Below the pieces are notes generated by a model that was given only the letters and a program-made list of their open reading frames with translations, had not been told where the DNA came from and did not search any database. Positions 1-11,155 of a DNA stretch of 64,000 nucleotides are shown here, one piece after another. The position numbers and the translations under genes are program-made. The number at the start of each line of letters is the position of its first letter. Position 1 is the first letter of the stretch. This DNA comes from Bemisia tabaci (Eukaryota; Arthropoda; Insecta; Hemiptera; Aleyrodidae), in contig NC_092795.1 of assembly GCF_918797505.1 (NCBI RefSeq), forward strand, positions 1,612,001 to 1,676,000. Direction: 5' to 3'.

Positions 1-973
1 GATTCGTAGATGAATTCAAATAGGGAACTAACTTGGAAGCAACCTCAGTCATTTGAGGTCATTTAGTTTCATTTTAGAATTAGAGACTTTGAAAAATTAC
101 TGAGAGTCAAATGAATTGATATCCAGTCAAAAACTCGGTATCATCTTCAATATGGGAACATAATGATTTTAATTTTAATGGATATTTTTCCGTGTGAATG
201 CAGATAGAGGAGGGCAATTTCCCCGTGCTCTATCCTAATGCCACCCTTTAGAAGACAAATTCAAAATGACTCCAGTTCCATTTGTTGAAATTATTTACTT
301 TTAGGCTACTCATAATGAAATCAAATCAAATACTGAGCTATTAGCCGATTTTCACTACTACTCGAGCAAGTTAATTCTTAAGGTAAAATTTTCATAAATA
401 TTAAAATCCTCTTGCACATCGATTCTTATTAAATCATGGCCTGAGTTCGCATGTCATTGTAGAGAAAATAGGATAATAACTAATTACTTGATTTGGTTCC
501 ATATATTTAGGTCATCCCCCTTCGTTTGATTTTTGCTGAGGATCAACACAAAATCATACTTGATAACAAAATAGAGGGCAAAGACAATATTATTCATTTT
601 TCTTCTTCATCAGGAGCGAGTTTTTGCTTGGATTAAGACTTGGTCTTGGGACCACAGTGCGGCAGAAAAGACAATGGCTATGGCAGTGGCTACTCGTGGC
701 TCCTCTGTTCGAGTCGCACGTCACACAGAAACAAGCGTACTCAAAATTTATAAAACACTCTGCGAACAATGGGGCACACACGTTGGAGAACACCGTTTGG
801 AAACTCTTATCATTTATCACAATATCCATTTTAAATCAGTTATTATTAAATATGGCGCAAAGCTTTTAATTCCCATGTTTTGCGCTTAATTCTTCACTCA
901 GGCGCCACTCAGATAAACTTAGTTATTAAATTCCAACAGTTCCGGTCTAACACGAGGTGTCTAATTGGATCCA
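1..973. other. AT-rich sequence without a recognisable gene
   Basis: No recognisable coding region or repeat boundary was found. Short overlapping frames at about 590-890 occur on both strands and show no family resemblance. A string resembling a polymerase III B box (GTTCGAGTC, about 707-715) sits in this interval, but no convincing A box at the expected spacing supports a tRNA or SINE. Confidence 0.5.
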
Positions 974-1175
974 CACGGAGAAAATTCTTCGTGCGTGAGA
1001 CCTGAAGTTCAGGGCATATGAATTTCCGAATTTTTTAGACCGAGCATCCGAAAACTTGAGCTCCAGCTTCTGAAGATCGGGTCAAACATCTGAAGTTCGG
1101 TCGACTAGATAGAAGTTTCAACTGAAGTATCACCGAATTACCTAAGTAGATGTGTGACCTGAGCTTCGGCAGCTT
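974..1175. repeat. Truncated copy of the CACGGAGAAAA palindromic MITE
   Basis: The left terminus CACGGAGAAAA and the following body (GAAGTTC, CATATGAA, CCGAAAACTT, CATCTGAAG motifs in the same order) match the left arm of the complete palindromic element at 36,198-36,555. No matching right terminus is present here, so this is a decayed or 3'-truncated copy. Confidence 0.55.
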
Positions 1176-1315
1176 TATTTCAAGTTTTTGCAGGTAGGAA
1201 TCGAAAAATTTCAGAGATCCGTCAAATCCAAATTTTGGGTCTCATGCACAATGTTTTCCTCTCTTTGTACCTTGATTACTTTTTTAGCGGAATCATTATT
1301 TCTTGGAGCTCCTTC

Positions 1316-1530
1316 AAGAAGGAAGGTCGCCGAAGACGATGTTGGATTGGGTTCCTCCTGGGAGGAGACGAAGAGGACGCGGAGTGAAACGGAGACGACA
1401 GGGATTTAGAGGAAATGAGGGAGTGCCAGCTCCCTGGGGGGCTTGAAGGGATGGGGGACTTTGGTGGCTGGGTGTCGCAGAGCGCCAAAGAGCGCTGTAA
1501 AAGCGGCTCCATGTATGAATTTCCATCAAG
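1316..1530 (+). pseudogene. Non-LTR retrotransposon ORF2 C-terminal fragment
   Basis: Translation across frames gives P-K-x-M-L-D-W-V-P-P-G and then an R/G-rich run, ending in a cysteine/arginine-rich tail before an untranslated end. This is the conserved extreme C-terminus of a widespread arthropod LINE reverse-transcriptase polyprotein, downstream of the catalytic domain. The same segment, better preserved, lies at 46,020-46,392; both share the run GGGTTCCTCCTGGGAGGAGA and the tail GTGTCGCAGAGCGCC. The frame is interrupted (a TGA after the arginine-rich run, and frame changes), and everything upstream in the element is missing. It is therefore a 5'-truncated dead copy, the usual product of incomplete target-primed reverse transcription. 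Family assignment within the LINEs is not possible from this piece. Confidence 0.75.
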
Positions 1531-1535
1531 CGATG

Positions 1536-4400
1536 TTTTAATTTTTAAACTTCAGAATTAAGGTTCCCAATAGAGCAGAAATAGGATAAAATCTACCATA
1601 TTCCAATGAACTTAGTGAGACATGACCAGGATTAACAAAGCAAATATCCCAAGTTTTAAATGGTTGAATCAGAAAAATAATCCGTTAAAGGCAGCCTTCA
1701 TGTAATGTTTTCAAATGTAATGTTTTTAAATTGAAATCTTAAGTTTAAATAGAATATTATCTTAAGTCTGAAGAGAAGTATTTTATATCAATAATTGATT
1801 TACGATACGACATCTTAGAAACGGTTGTTCATAGCTACATTGATATGAAGTAAAAAGTATAATTATTTATTTTTAGTAAAACAGAGAAGAAATAATCTAT
1901 AAGGTCATGATATAACTTTGACTGATTTGTCAAAATTCGGTCATAAATATAACCAAATTTTACCGTCCGTTACAGTTATTTTTCTTAAACACAAAAACAG
2001 AACGACCATTGTGAACAAGATATGAAAAAATAACATTATTATACTTCATATTATAGTAAGCATACTGTTTTTATTTTCTTTAATTTATTTATTTATTTAT
2101 TTACTTATTATTTTTCCAGCCTAGATTTTGGTAGATTAAACAATAGGTTTTCATGAAGATCAATGCAGGGCTAGGAAATGCAGATGGTTGCTTATAGTAT
2201 TTCTTGAGTGTTTTAGAAAAAAAAATGTATTTACGCCTTTTCCTACGGTGGAATCCTGGGCAAGTAAATGCATTCATGGACAAGATTATGCATCCAGAGA
2301 TGACTAATTCTCAAAGTTGTAAAACGAACCAATACAAGAAAGTGTCACTTAAAAGAAAAAAAAATGTACGTAAACTAAAAATAAATTATTCTAACCATTA
2401 ACTTGAGCCAAATGACTAACACCTAGTTTTCTCATCATAAAACACGGACTTAAAATTTAAGCAAAACATACAAACACTTGATTTTTTAATAAAGAAAAAA
2501 ATACGAAATAAAAATGTGTTAGTGCGTCAGAAGCAATGAGGTTTTTGAGAGTGTAAGTATTTTCATCTTGTTTAATAAAAATACGAACATTGTCTCTCTC
2601 GGTTTCATGACGATTTGAAATTTCCTCGCTTTATTTCATCAAAAGCATACATAAATTAGTCATTAAAGATTCATGATCCTACCAGAAAACATATTTTGAT
2701 ATGAAAATCTCTTTAATAAAATCAAAGACAGTTGCTCTTACTTCCATTTAAATGAGTTGATCTTATGTTACAGATTACAGTTTCGCGTTTATTTTTCTTC
2801 TTTTTATTTCTCCATCACAGGAAATTGAAAACCCAGGTCCTCATACGGTATCTTGCATTAGTTGCATTGTATTTCAGTGATATCTGCAAAATTCAGAGTT
2901 TTGGAGGAGCTCATTCAGCTCAAACTCAACAGCCAGCCGTGCACTGTTGAAGAATAATATTCTGTCACAACATTTGAGATGAGATTTAGTCATATTTTTA
3001 CTTTACGTTTGAGTAAAATTCAATTAAATTACAATTGATTCACTCTAAGTAAATATTGATGACTCTCATTGATTCTAAAATGGCGCCAATCGAATCTTCA
3101 TTACTTAAAACTGCCTTTAAGTTGGGGTCTCATTTGACTTCATGTACAAACCAATTGATTAGACTTTCTTCAATCGAGTAACATTTTTGGTATTATTATT
3201 ATTTTTAACGTCGCAAGTGCATTGTAATTGCACATACTTCTATTTCTTGGGGTTATTATTGATTGTGTTTCAGATTTTATATCATACCCCAAGATTATCT
3301 TCAAGATGCGATTACTTAGGAGAGGCTTATTTTGCTAACTTTTAAGTTCATAATCATAATTTATAATTTTGAAAATGTATCACAGTTAAATCTCATATCT
3401 AGTAATGATTACCTTACAGTGCGTATCAATCTAGTTTGCTCGAACATCCATGATCGTTTCCTTTTTAAATGCATAATATAATTTTTAGCTCAGTTTTAAT
3501 AACTGGAAAACTCCAAACATCACACGGAAAAATATGAGCAATCCCTGAGATTTAATTGTGAACTAAATTTTATGGAGTTAGAAATGAGGCATAAATTCTA
3601 CCTAATTTTTATCCTGAAGATTCTATCCCACAAATTGTGAAATTTTTTGACCCTCACATAGTCCAAGTACACCTTTAAATTGTAGAGGGTGATCCTTTAA
3701 GCATTTGCTTTCAAACAATAACCCATCTTGAACTCTCATCAGACTTTGATGCTTATGGACAAAATAAAGCCGAGAGAGAGAGAAAAAAAATGCATTTGGA
3801 CAAAATAGAATGGTAGTGGTTATTCGACTGTCTAACACTACAATACTCCTCAGGAAGTCTGGTGGACAGGACTGGATGTCTAGTAAAGTAAACCACGTAT
3901 CCAGTAGATCCACGAGACGTCATTATACTGCCAAGAATATCGTATTATCTACTACATTCTCCGGGGGAAAGTATTTCGTGACATTCTAGTACCCACGACT
4001 TTTAGATTCGTCATACGTAGACTTGAGCAGGCGTGTAATATTTTTTTACATTTAAAAAAATATTATTTTTTTTCCATGTGTTCTTTCAATGGATTGCAAT
4101 ATAGATGTAAGAAGTCAAAGACCCTTTATGATACTTCATTTTCAATATCATGATTGAACGATTGCGAGCGGAACACTACTTGAAAGCATTTTGTGCAAAT
4201 TTCACGCAAGATTGAGACACTCAAAATGTTAGGCAGACCTGACTTATAGTATTTTTTTTCCATGCTAATTCTTATTTCACTAAGATCCTAAACTAAAATC
4301 CACAATCGGTGAAATTTATCGGATAGTCTTGTATGAAGTCCTACCCGAAGAATACACTCGATCCAAGAATTCTATGTATGTTCATAAATCTATGATCTTT
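1536..4400. other. AT-rich unique sequence
   Basis: A stretch of nearly 2.9 kb without supported genes. It holds a short (TTTA)n microsatellite at about 2084-2103 and scattered short A/T runs. Open frames are all under 100 codons and lack recognisable motifs. Confidence 0.5.
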
Positions 4401-4401
4401 T

Positions 4402-4404
<3 letters not shown>

Positions 4405-4454
<50 letters not shown>
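4405..4454 (+). repeat. Poly(A) homopolymer, about 50 nt
   Basis: An uninterrupted A run follows TCTTTTATTT. No retroelement body was recognised immediately upstream, so a retroposon tail is possible but unproven. The exact length is the kind of feature that assemblies get wrong. Confidence 0.85.
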
Positions 4455-4458
<4 letters not shown>

Positions 4459-4528
4459 GGAGCACAAATTTTCCCACTTCAAAAGTCTGATTTTTCTATA
4501 GGAGGTTAGCTATCCCTTTCAGATATTT

Positions 4529-4732
4529 TATCGAATCTTAAAAGCATCCTTGCACGTATCGTAAGTTCCATGTACTTGAAAATTATGAAAATTGCGCAAA
4601 TTTTAGGAAGGATCTCAACATTTTAAAATTTATCGAATCTTAAAAGCATCCTTGCACATATCGTAAGTTCCATGTACTTGAAAATTATGAAAATTGCGCA
4701 AATTTTAGCAAGGATCTCAACATATTAAAATT
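4529..4732 (+). repeat. Two-copy tandem duplication, 102-bp period
   Basis: The segment starting TATCGAATCTTAAAAGCATC at 4529 recurs at 4631 with only a few substitutions, and a third copy begins and fades at 4733. The near identity implies a recent local duplication. Confidence 0.9.
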
Positions 4733-5714
4733 TATCAAAACCAAAGTCCAAAACATCGATCGACTTACAGCCCATAGCTCTGTCATTATGAGGTATAGCT
4801 TTCAAAAAATCATAATTCTCTGTCATTTCACAAATAAAGACTTACCTTGAAATTATTCCGGTTTGACCCTACTCCAATGTTTCCAAATTTAGGCTGAGTT
4901 GAACCACAACACGCGGCACTGAGATAACACTTCAGAATCCGAAATTCTCCGAGATGGTCTGAAATTAAGGGTTAATTTTGATCACCTGTTACAAATTTGA
5001 TCGTTAGCTAATTTTCCAAATCCACACTTTTTCTAACACATCACACACGTAGGTCAATAAACGCGCCTTTGGCTGTTTTAATATAACTTAGAAATTATTT
5101 TGTCATCTAATATTAGTAGGAACTTTTACCGAACGATCACTTGAAAGCGTTTAACTTTGATTCAGGGGCAGAAACTAAAAATTCAAATTTTCGGACCGAA
5201 ATAAACCGAATTTAAAAAAACCACTGGTGTTTTTGATGGGTGGCCCGCACGTGATCAGGAAGCACTACCACTGGCACTGCAACTAGTTACAAACATGGAG
5301 GTGAACTGGGATTTTAGGGGGGGAAACACTTGAAACACTGTGGTTTTCGCGATATGATGCACTAGAAACTTTGGGCCTTTGCGGGGTCTCTCATGTTCGA
5401 GTCACGGACGGGGAAGAGGGTGTAGACGGTAAGGGTTGCGAGGAGCCGGGGGTCAATGGACCATGTCACAGACGATGCGATTTGGACGGATGATATCATC
5501 GGAGCGCGGAAGCGCGGGGCAGCCAGATAAGACGCATACGAAGGAATTTTACAGGGTTGGTTGGCGATTCGAACAATTTCCTTCTCCCGGTTTTTGTTTT
5601 TGTTTTTCGTTTTGTTATAGATTATCGAGTTGAAACAAAGGCTCAAGCCCGCCGGCGTACGGTCTATCGATGGTGCGTACCAGTTGAGCACTGGTGATTC
5701 GCTGAATTCTATGG
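4733..5714. other. No supported gene
   Basis: Mixed-composition sequence with no family-like ORF. A string resembling a B box, GTTCGAGTCAC, occurs near 5397, but no full tRNA fold is apparent. Confidence 0.4.
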
Positions 5715-5935
5715 TTGAGCGATGCGCCAAGCACTTGGAACAACTCCTGGGCCCCCCACCCCCCTCCACCCCCGCGCGGTCCCCCGGGCCCCTCGCTCCC
5801 GCACACACCCACTACTCCCACCACAGAGCCCGGCCGCTGCCTCACCTGAGCCTCAACGACCAGCGGCCCATCTACCTGCCCGCCCGCCCGGCCACCACTC
5901 CCGCGCGCCGCGATCCGCCGTGTATTACAACGCAT
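5715..5935. other. GC-rich patch, possible exon or CpG island
   Basis: A sharp jump to GC-rich, proline-codon-rich DNA in an AT-rich neighbourhood. Frames are open on both strands, which is expected from base composition alone. The plus frame downstream of an acceptor-like CCACCACAG (about 5827) reads H-L-S-L-N-D-Q-R-P-I-Y-L-P. The minus frame reads V-D-G-P-L-V-V-E-A-Q followed by a donor-like CAG/GTGAGG. The two cannot both be real and neither is recognised. I treat it as an unassigned CpG-rich patch. Confidence 0.3.
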
Positions 5936-5989
5936 GCTTCATGTTTTACTCGCAGCCACCCCAAAAATCACTTAAAGCCACACCGTCCA

Positions 5990-6263
5990 GCGGGCTCATT
6001 ATTGAAATTGATAGACTAACCTATATAGACAAAGAAGACAAAGGGAGTATGGAGCGATACACTTGGTTGAAATGTGCGGTTCTTATCGACTAACGGAGAA
6101 AATGATGGACTAATCGTCGGGTTTCTCGTGGGTTGCCGTTGGTTAGTCTATTACCTACTGCCTTTGTCCATTGCAACCACCAGCTTCCACCAAAAGGTTC
6201 CCTCCATATCCCTCTTGTCATCTTTGTCTAAGATTTGTCTATCACTTTCAATAATCGGCCCGC
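5990..6263. mobile_element. Palindromic MITE, GCGGGCTCATT family, copy 1
   Basis: The left end GCGGGCTCATTATTGAAATT and the right end (reverse complement GCGGGCCGATTATTGAAAGT) form inverted termini. Subterminal TAGACAAAG and CTTTGTCTA segments also pair. A second near-full copy lies at 34,357-34,631 and a right-end fragment at about 27,244-27,333. No transposase is encoded, so it is non-autonomous. Superfamily unknown. Confidence 0.75.
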
Positions 6264-6329
6264 AGCTATGTCTTCAAGCCAAGAGTGAGGTCAGGAATCC
6301 GCGCTAAAAACCAAAATACATCCATGGCC

Positions 6330-6600
6330 GAAGTGCGAAACCTCCACGTACCTCGGTTGCAGACTTCCTGCCATACTCTGTTTTTTCTTTGGGAAACGTT
6401 TCTATGTCATTTCTTGAAAACTTCCTCGAGTTTTCCTCTCCGCTGGTAGAATATTCTGTGAGGATTTTAAGCTATAGAGTAGGCTCGTTTCTCCTTAAAA
6501 AATCAAATTGGAGAGGTAATTTTGAAACAAATTATCTTATTGGCAACTGGTGAAACGAGCCAGTATTTGAAATGAAAATTACGTGTAAACATTTCGACAC
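6330..6600. repeat. Dispersed repeat, GTTGCAGACTTCCTG family
   Basis: The order of motifs (GCGAAACC, TTGCAGACTTCCTG, TTCTTGAAAACTTCCT, GAATATTCTGTG, AAGCTATA) is shared with segments at about 48,910-49,190, 29,385-29,690 and 14,985-15,300, some inverted. The better copies carry related sequence at both ends in opposite orientation (GCAAACGGAGATACGT), consistent with a degraded palindromic transposon family. Confidence 0.6.
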
Positions 6601-7013
6601 AACTTTAATTATAGTCGTGTACTTGAAAATAAAAGACTTAAAAGCATCGAGATCAAGTTAAAGAAAAATGAAACCTCAATTTACTAGATGCTCGATGCCA
6701 GCCCAGGTGCTTAAGTCTGAATTGGAGGCTTAATTTATTTAAATTTGCCTGAAGACCCGCATTACAAAGACCAAAAGAACACTTATTTCAACGCGGACCG
6801 GGTATTTCCAGAAAATTATGTGGATTTCGTTTAAACATTGGATGAAAAGTCGTCAGTTTTATCATAGACACCCAACCTCCTAACTTATTTTTTGGCGGTT
6901 GAAGGTATAGTTTGAAGGTGTTGAGTCGCTTCGAGTCCCGTGCATTACAACACATGATTCATGTTTGCATTCGCAATGACCCCAAACGCTTCAAAAAGGG
7001 AAGATAAATATGA

Positions 7014-7046
<33 letters not shown>

Positions 7047-7168
7047 TTGACCGGAGCCAACAGTTTTTTATGCTCTCCGACTCTTACAGGAGGGAATTTA
7101 ACTATTCAGACGGAGTTTAGCAGAAACGCACAAGGTCGAAGTTTGGGGGAAAAACTAGATGGAATTTC
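6601..7168. other. No gene; poly(A) tract at about 7021-7046
   Basis: Nothing coding is recognised. An A run of about 26 lies near 7021-7046. A short segment at about 6940-6985 (CATTACAACACATGATTCAT) resembles 5925-5965, so this is a small dispersed repeat. Confidence 0.45.
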
Positions 7169-7417
7169 ACGTGTGCTGAGGAAAAACGCAGTATGAGTCT
7201 TCAGATACTGCTAAATTTCCTTTGAAAAAGTACCAATTTTCAGAGAAACCTGAATGGGATTTTTCCTCCGATTTTTCAGAGTTTTATCCGCGATTACATC
7301 GAAGTCATCTGAAAAATTCATGAGAAATTATTCATAACTATCCTGAGAAATAAACGTTTTATCGGGAAAAATTTGGCAACTCTCGAATGATTATACGGCG
7401 TTTTTCCTTAGTACACC
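7169..7417. mobile_element. CTGCCGTGC-family MITE, diverged copy
   Basis: The left end CGTGTGCTGAGGAAAAACGC and the right end ATACGGCGTTTTTCCTTAG are inverted. The internal order (CTAAATTTCCTTTGA, then TTTATCGGGAAAAATTTGGCAACTC near the right end) matches the better copies at 21,039-21,302 and 26,096-26,353. The ends have lost several bases of the consensus. Confidence 0.8.
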
Positions 7418-7894
7418 TGATAGTTCGGATGCACCTCGAGACAAGGTCTAAACTAGAATGAAATGGGGCCTGCTTCCTCTTCAAAATCTAATAACGTAGA
7501 ATATAATTTACACAAAGGAAAGTTTGGAAATAAAAGCCTGAACAAGATATTGACAAGTATTTAACACAGATAAAAACGAAGGAAGATCACAGAAATGGCG
7601 TCATTTGTATTTACGCCTTGTAACTGATGTTGATTGTAAACATATACTATGTCGTACATATATTTAAGTGTTGACTTCCAGACTTCTCGTTATGTAGAGC
7701 TTTTTCTACGTATTTTGAAGGGATAATATGTTGCAAAGTGCTTCAATTCGTACCTTGACCCGAGGCCCACACAAGTTGGCGTATATTTTCTTCTGTTGAA
7801 AATTCAGAGTAAAAAATATTTTCTACGCGAAAATAGCCGGGTAAATTTTGTCATTAATATTAAATCATGGAGGACTAAAATTTAAAATCCTCAA
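7418..7894. other. No supported gene
   Basis: Unassigned sequence. A segment at about 7690-7745 (TTTTTCTACGTATTTTGA...) is a diverged direct repeat of 7915-7965 and probably belongs to the same decayed element as the next entry. Confidence 0.4.
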
Positions 7895-8905
7895 TAATGT
7901 TCGTTGCGCGCATCGTGTTCTACGTATTTTTGAGAAGAACATATGTATATGAGTGCTTAAATTCTCACCTCAAAGGGTGCTAGGGCTCTACCGGTCCATT
8001 AGTTTCAAAATGCCGCGGAGACTTAAACGCTGGGTTATAAACGATAACGCATTCCAGTTGTTAACAAATGCATGAAGGTTAAAGTCGTTGAACGGATCGT
8101 TTCTCTTATATTTCGGAAGAAATCATCGATTTTACTTGAATACAAATATTGCAGGTTAGAAAGGTTACGTCAGGCATTGAAAAAAAAAAAAATTAACGAA
8201 TGATTTTATTGAATATTTTGCTCAATTACGTAGCAAAGCGACTGGATATTTCACCAAAATGCAATTTTGCCGAATGCGGAAGACTTGTTCGAAAAATAGC
8301 CCCTCATTTTTTTTTTTACTGTTTGAGCAAGGAAAGAGGAGCAAATACGACTAGCTTTTAAGCACTGAGTATAATGGCAAATGGTGACTGTTCATCACAC
8401 ATTGAGTTGGGAGGTCAATAAAATAAGAATGGAAGCAATCCTTTTGGCTCGGAGGAGCCTTCACTCCATCTATACTATAACAAAAGTAATGCAAATCAAA
8501 TGGTAAAGACCTTTATCGGGTCATCGAAACCCAAACATTACTGGAATCTACTCTCAACTAAGAGATAAACGTTTTTAGTACCTACATATTGGTCACGACA
8601 GTTCTCCGCTTACGAGAAAAAAAATACTCTACATTATAGTCAAATCGCGCACTACAGTGGTTTTGCCAGGATCAATCGAGCATTGTTCTTTTCCCTTCCT
8701 GTGTTGTTTAAAGTGTAAGCAACTTGCTAAACCTGAGCTAATCTTGCCATCCTTCATGCGTTTGAAAATGACTGGAATGCTCTGTCGTTCATAACCCAGC
8801 GTTAAAGTCTCCAGAGCAGTTTAAAACCAACGGACCATTAAAACCCTCACACCCTAAGGTACGAATTTAAGCAATCTGATTCATAATTTCACTTCAAAAT
8901 TTCAC
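7895..8905. repeat. Long inverted repeat with about 660-bp spacer
   Basis: The left arm, about 7895-8085, contains GGTCCATTAGTTT, GGAGACTTAAACGCTGGGTT and GCATGAAGG. It pairs with the right arm, about 8750-8905, which carries CCTTCATGCG, AACCCAGCGTTAAAGTCTCC and AACGGACCATTAA in reverse order and complement. Arm similarity is clear but diverged. It is probably an old non-autonomous DNA transposon; the spacer encodes nothing recognised. Confidence 0.65.
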
Positions 8906-9067
8906 GAAGAGCACGTTTTGCACGACGAAACTTGTCGAGGTTTTAATTTTAAAAACTAGGGAAGTTTGCAACGTCGCAGATCGAGGAACGCATTCCACCA
9001 GTTTCACCGTCGATATGTGTGCGTTTATCTTAAACAATTTGTGGGAATTCATGTGTGTCATTCCTCA

Positions 9068-9319
9068 ATTGAATCGGGACGTGCGAAAACCGCTAATGTC
9101 CATTTTTCCAGTCTTCATTCTTTTGAGTTGATAACACTTTTAAAGAGTTGATACAACCATAAAAGCGATGGAAGGACTCGTTTTGCGATTGAGGTAACCC
9201 GAAGGCAAGTATTAACGCCACTTACGTGTTTGAAACCAACTCCGAAAAGTATTATCAGCTCAAAACTACTGGAGGCTGGAAAAACGGACACTAGCGGTTT
9301 TTGCACGTCCCGATTCAAT
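9068..9319. mobile_element. Palindromic MITE, ATTGAATCGGGACGTGC ends
   Basis: The left ATTGAATCGGGACGTGCGAA and right (reverse complement ATTGAATCGGGACGTGCAAA) ends pair over roughly 85 bp with few mismatches. The core is about 80 bp. No other copy was recognised in this window. Confidence 0.75.
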
Positions 9320-9368
9320 TTAAAAGAAGGAAAACTGGTTTTGACTCTGTGCCCTCAATTATCAAATA

Positions 9369-9596
9369 TACTGCCGCGATCGGGAAAACGTCGTTGAGCC
9401 CTCAGACGTTCCCAAATCTTCTTCAATAAAATATTTATTTTTGAAGAAAGCCATGTATATTTTTTCTTAAAATTGTCACATATTTCATATTGAATTGCGG
9501 ACAACCCGTCTCAAACAGGAGAAAAATATTCACAGTTTTTCCTGTAAATTCGTTTTTTTACGGAAGTATGGCAACTTCTGAGGGCTTATACGACTA
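9369..9596. mobile_element. CTGCCGTGC-family MITE, degraded copy
   Basis: Starts TATACTGCCGCGATCGGGAA and contains the family marker CAGACGTTCCCAAAT and a TTTATTTTTGAAGAAAG segment. It ends near GGCAACTTCTGAGGGCTTAT without the terminal GCACGGCAG. The left end is recognisable and the right end is eroded. Confidence 0.65.
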
Positions 9597-9691
9597 TTAA
9601 CATATTGACTCAGTACCTAGCAGTAGCGATGTTTGTAAGCTAGAAACACTGTTTTGTCTCCATTAGGTGTATGTTAACCAAAGGATTCTAG

Positions 9692-10054
9692 GTGAGGCAG
9701 CATGTCTCACCTAGAGACGATACATTCAATGGATTTAAAGGAAGCATTACTGGTGTTTTCCAGTTGTTGGAGTCGCCGCTGGGTTCACTCACGTTCTTGT
9801 CGCTCTACTACTCATGCCATCAGGAAAACCGCTCGTCCATGAATACGCATCCAGCCCTGACAAGATTTTTGCATTATTCTGGCCAAAATATTTTTACGAT
9901 GGATGCGAATCGCGGCGTTGAAGCGGATAATGCAACGGGAAGAAGCTGGAAGGGCCATGAGAAAACGGGCCACCGAGTCCTGCCAGGACTGACCGGTAGT
10001 GGCCAGCACCAGCCGCGTCTACTTCGGCATTGGACGCTAGCGCAGTCTGCATGA
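9692..10054 (+). CDS. Unrecognised ORF, doubtful
   Basis: A 120-codon open frame whose second half follows a fair splice-acceptor-like string (ACTCATGCCATCAG, ending about 9824). From about 9900 the frame reads M-D-A-N-R-G-V-E-A-D-N-A-T-G with first codon positions rich in G and A, which is weak evidence for coding. An overlapping plus frame (M-R-I-A-A-L-K-R-I-M-Q-R-E-E-A) also looks helix-like, and the minus strand is open too, so the frame cannot be decided. No domain is recognised. Neighbours are MITEs. It could be a fragment of an old host exon or of an unrecognised transposon. Confidence 0.18.
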   Translation: MRQHVSPRDDTFNGFKGSITGVFQLLESPLGSLTFLSLYYSCHQENRSSMNTHPALTRFLHYSGQNIFTMDANRGVEADNATGRSWKGHEKTGHRVLPGLTGSGQHQPRLLRHWTLAQSA

Positions 10055-10404
10055 CGATGCCAGAATCTAGGATGAAGCCGGGCAATTTAGTTGTGGATTT
10101 CCTCGCCAGAGCTCGCTCACGAGTTGTGGGTGACTCGCGTACCTAATTGTTTTGACCCCATCCTCTTGCCGAGTTTTCAAAAATTAAACGATTTTATTTG
10201 TTTCTCTCTTTTTACGAACCATGTCAAAGTTTGAAATGGGCAAAACTTCTTTTTCTCCGGAAATATACATAAGCTATTTTGATCCATAGTAAAGTTTTAA
10301 AATCGAAACATGCATGCTCAGACTGGTCATAAGGCCAATCTGCCATTGGCAGATACGCCCCCTTGCCGCACCGAAAACGCGCCCCTCTGACAGATAGCAA
10401 AATA

Positions 10405-10715
10405 CAGGGTTGTCACAGAATTTGGAACTATCCTACTGACCTAAAGTCCCTGACATTTCCCTGACAGATTTTGGTGAAATTCCCTGACAATTGAAGATAT
10501 GGCAAATGGGTAAGAAGACATGATTGAACATAGTTTTGAGGCAAAATTTTTAGTTTGAAACCTCAAACCCATTTTAGAAAGCAAACTAAGAAGAATTGAT
10601 AAATTTTCCCTGGCATTTTCGCCATTTTCGTCATTTTCCCTGACATTTCCCTGTTCTCCCTGACTTTTTAAAATTCCCTGACATTCCTTAGTTCTTTCTG
10701 ACTGTGGCAACCCTG
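10405..10715. mobile_element. Nested CAGGGTTG MITE with TCAGGGAA iterations
   Basis: Termini CAGGGTTGTCACAG and CTGTGGCAACCCTG are inverted. The flanks share AAAATA on both sides. The matching place in the right arm of the host palindrome (near 14,612) reads GATAGCAAAATCTGAAGAG without the element, giving an internal empty site. The body carries repeated CCCTGAC and TTCCCTGAC units near both ends. The ends resemble hAT-type MITEs. The intact reading frame on the minus strand is a by-product of the repeats. Confidence 0.85.
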
Positions 10716-10990
10716 AAAATAAGAAGAGGAATAAAATTCGACGAGAACACATGCGGAAAATTTCTTAACTGATCGGAAGAAGAGAGAGTTAGGAGTAAAG
10801 ATAGGAGCTTTTACGCTTGGTAGTGGTGAACAGAGGTCCAAGAACTACTTTCTGAAGCGTCAACACTTTTCTGTGAAACGTTCACATTTTTGTTGACATA
10901 CAGGTGCTTTATCATCCCCCTCCTTTATTCGATATATGTAACTCCCTTAGAAGCGAAAGTCGATTCAATTTTTAGACATACGCACCCTTT

Positions 10991-11155
10991 ATAGACCTCT
11001 AGAGAGATATTTAAACATACTTCTTCCTTTTCAAAATGACTATCGATTTGGACATACCATAGCATATCTCGGGCAAACTTTACCTTAATTTATCTCGAAA
11101 TTAAAAAAAAGGGAAGTCTAAAGTGTAAACATGATACAACTATTAGCGCAAGATG
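10991..11155 (+). repeat. 165-bp direct repeat, copy A
   Basis: Nearly identical to 12,191-12,355 (offset exactly 1200). Differences are visible only at a handful of positions near the ends. It is the left boundary of a duplicated block that encloses the GCCAT-rich stem-loop. Confidence 0.95.

Noticed and set aside
2765..2950. Small secreted protein with hydrophobic N-terminus (S-R-L-F-F-F-F-L-F-L)
   Set aside because: The hydrophobic run is a T-rich tract in AT-rich DNA; no downstream conserved region and no supporting context.
5362..6093. Several overlapping ORFs of 100-150 codons on both strands
   Set aside because: They coincide with a GC-rich patch and an adjacent palindromic MITE; openness is explained by low stop-codon frequency. 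One real exon cannot be excluded.
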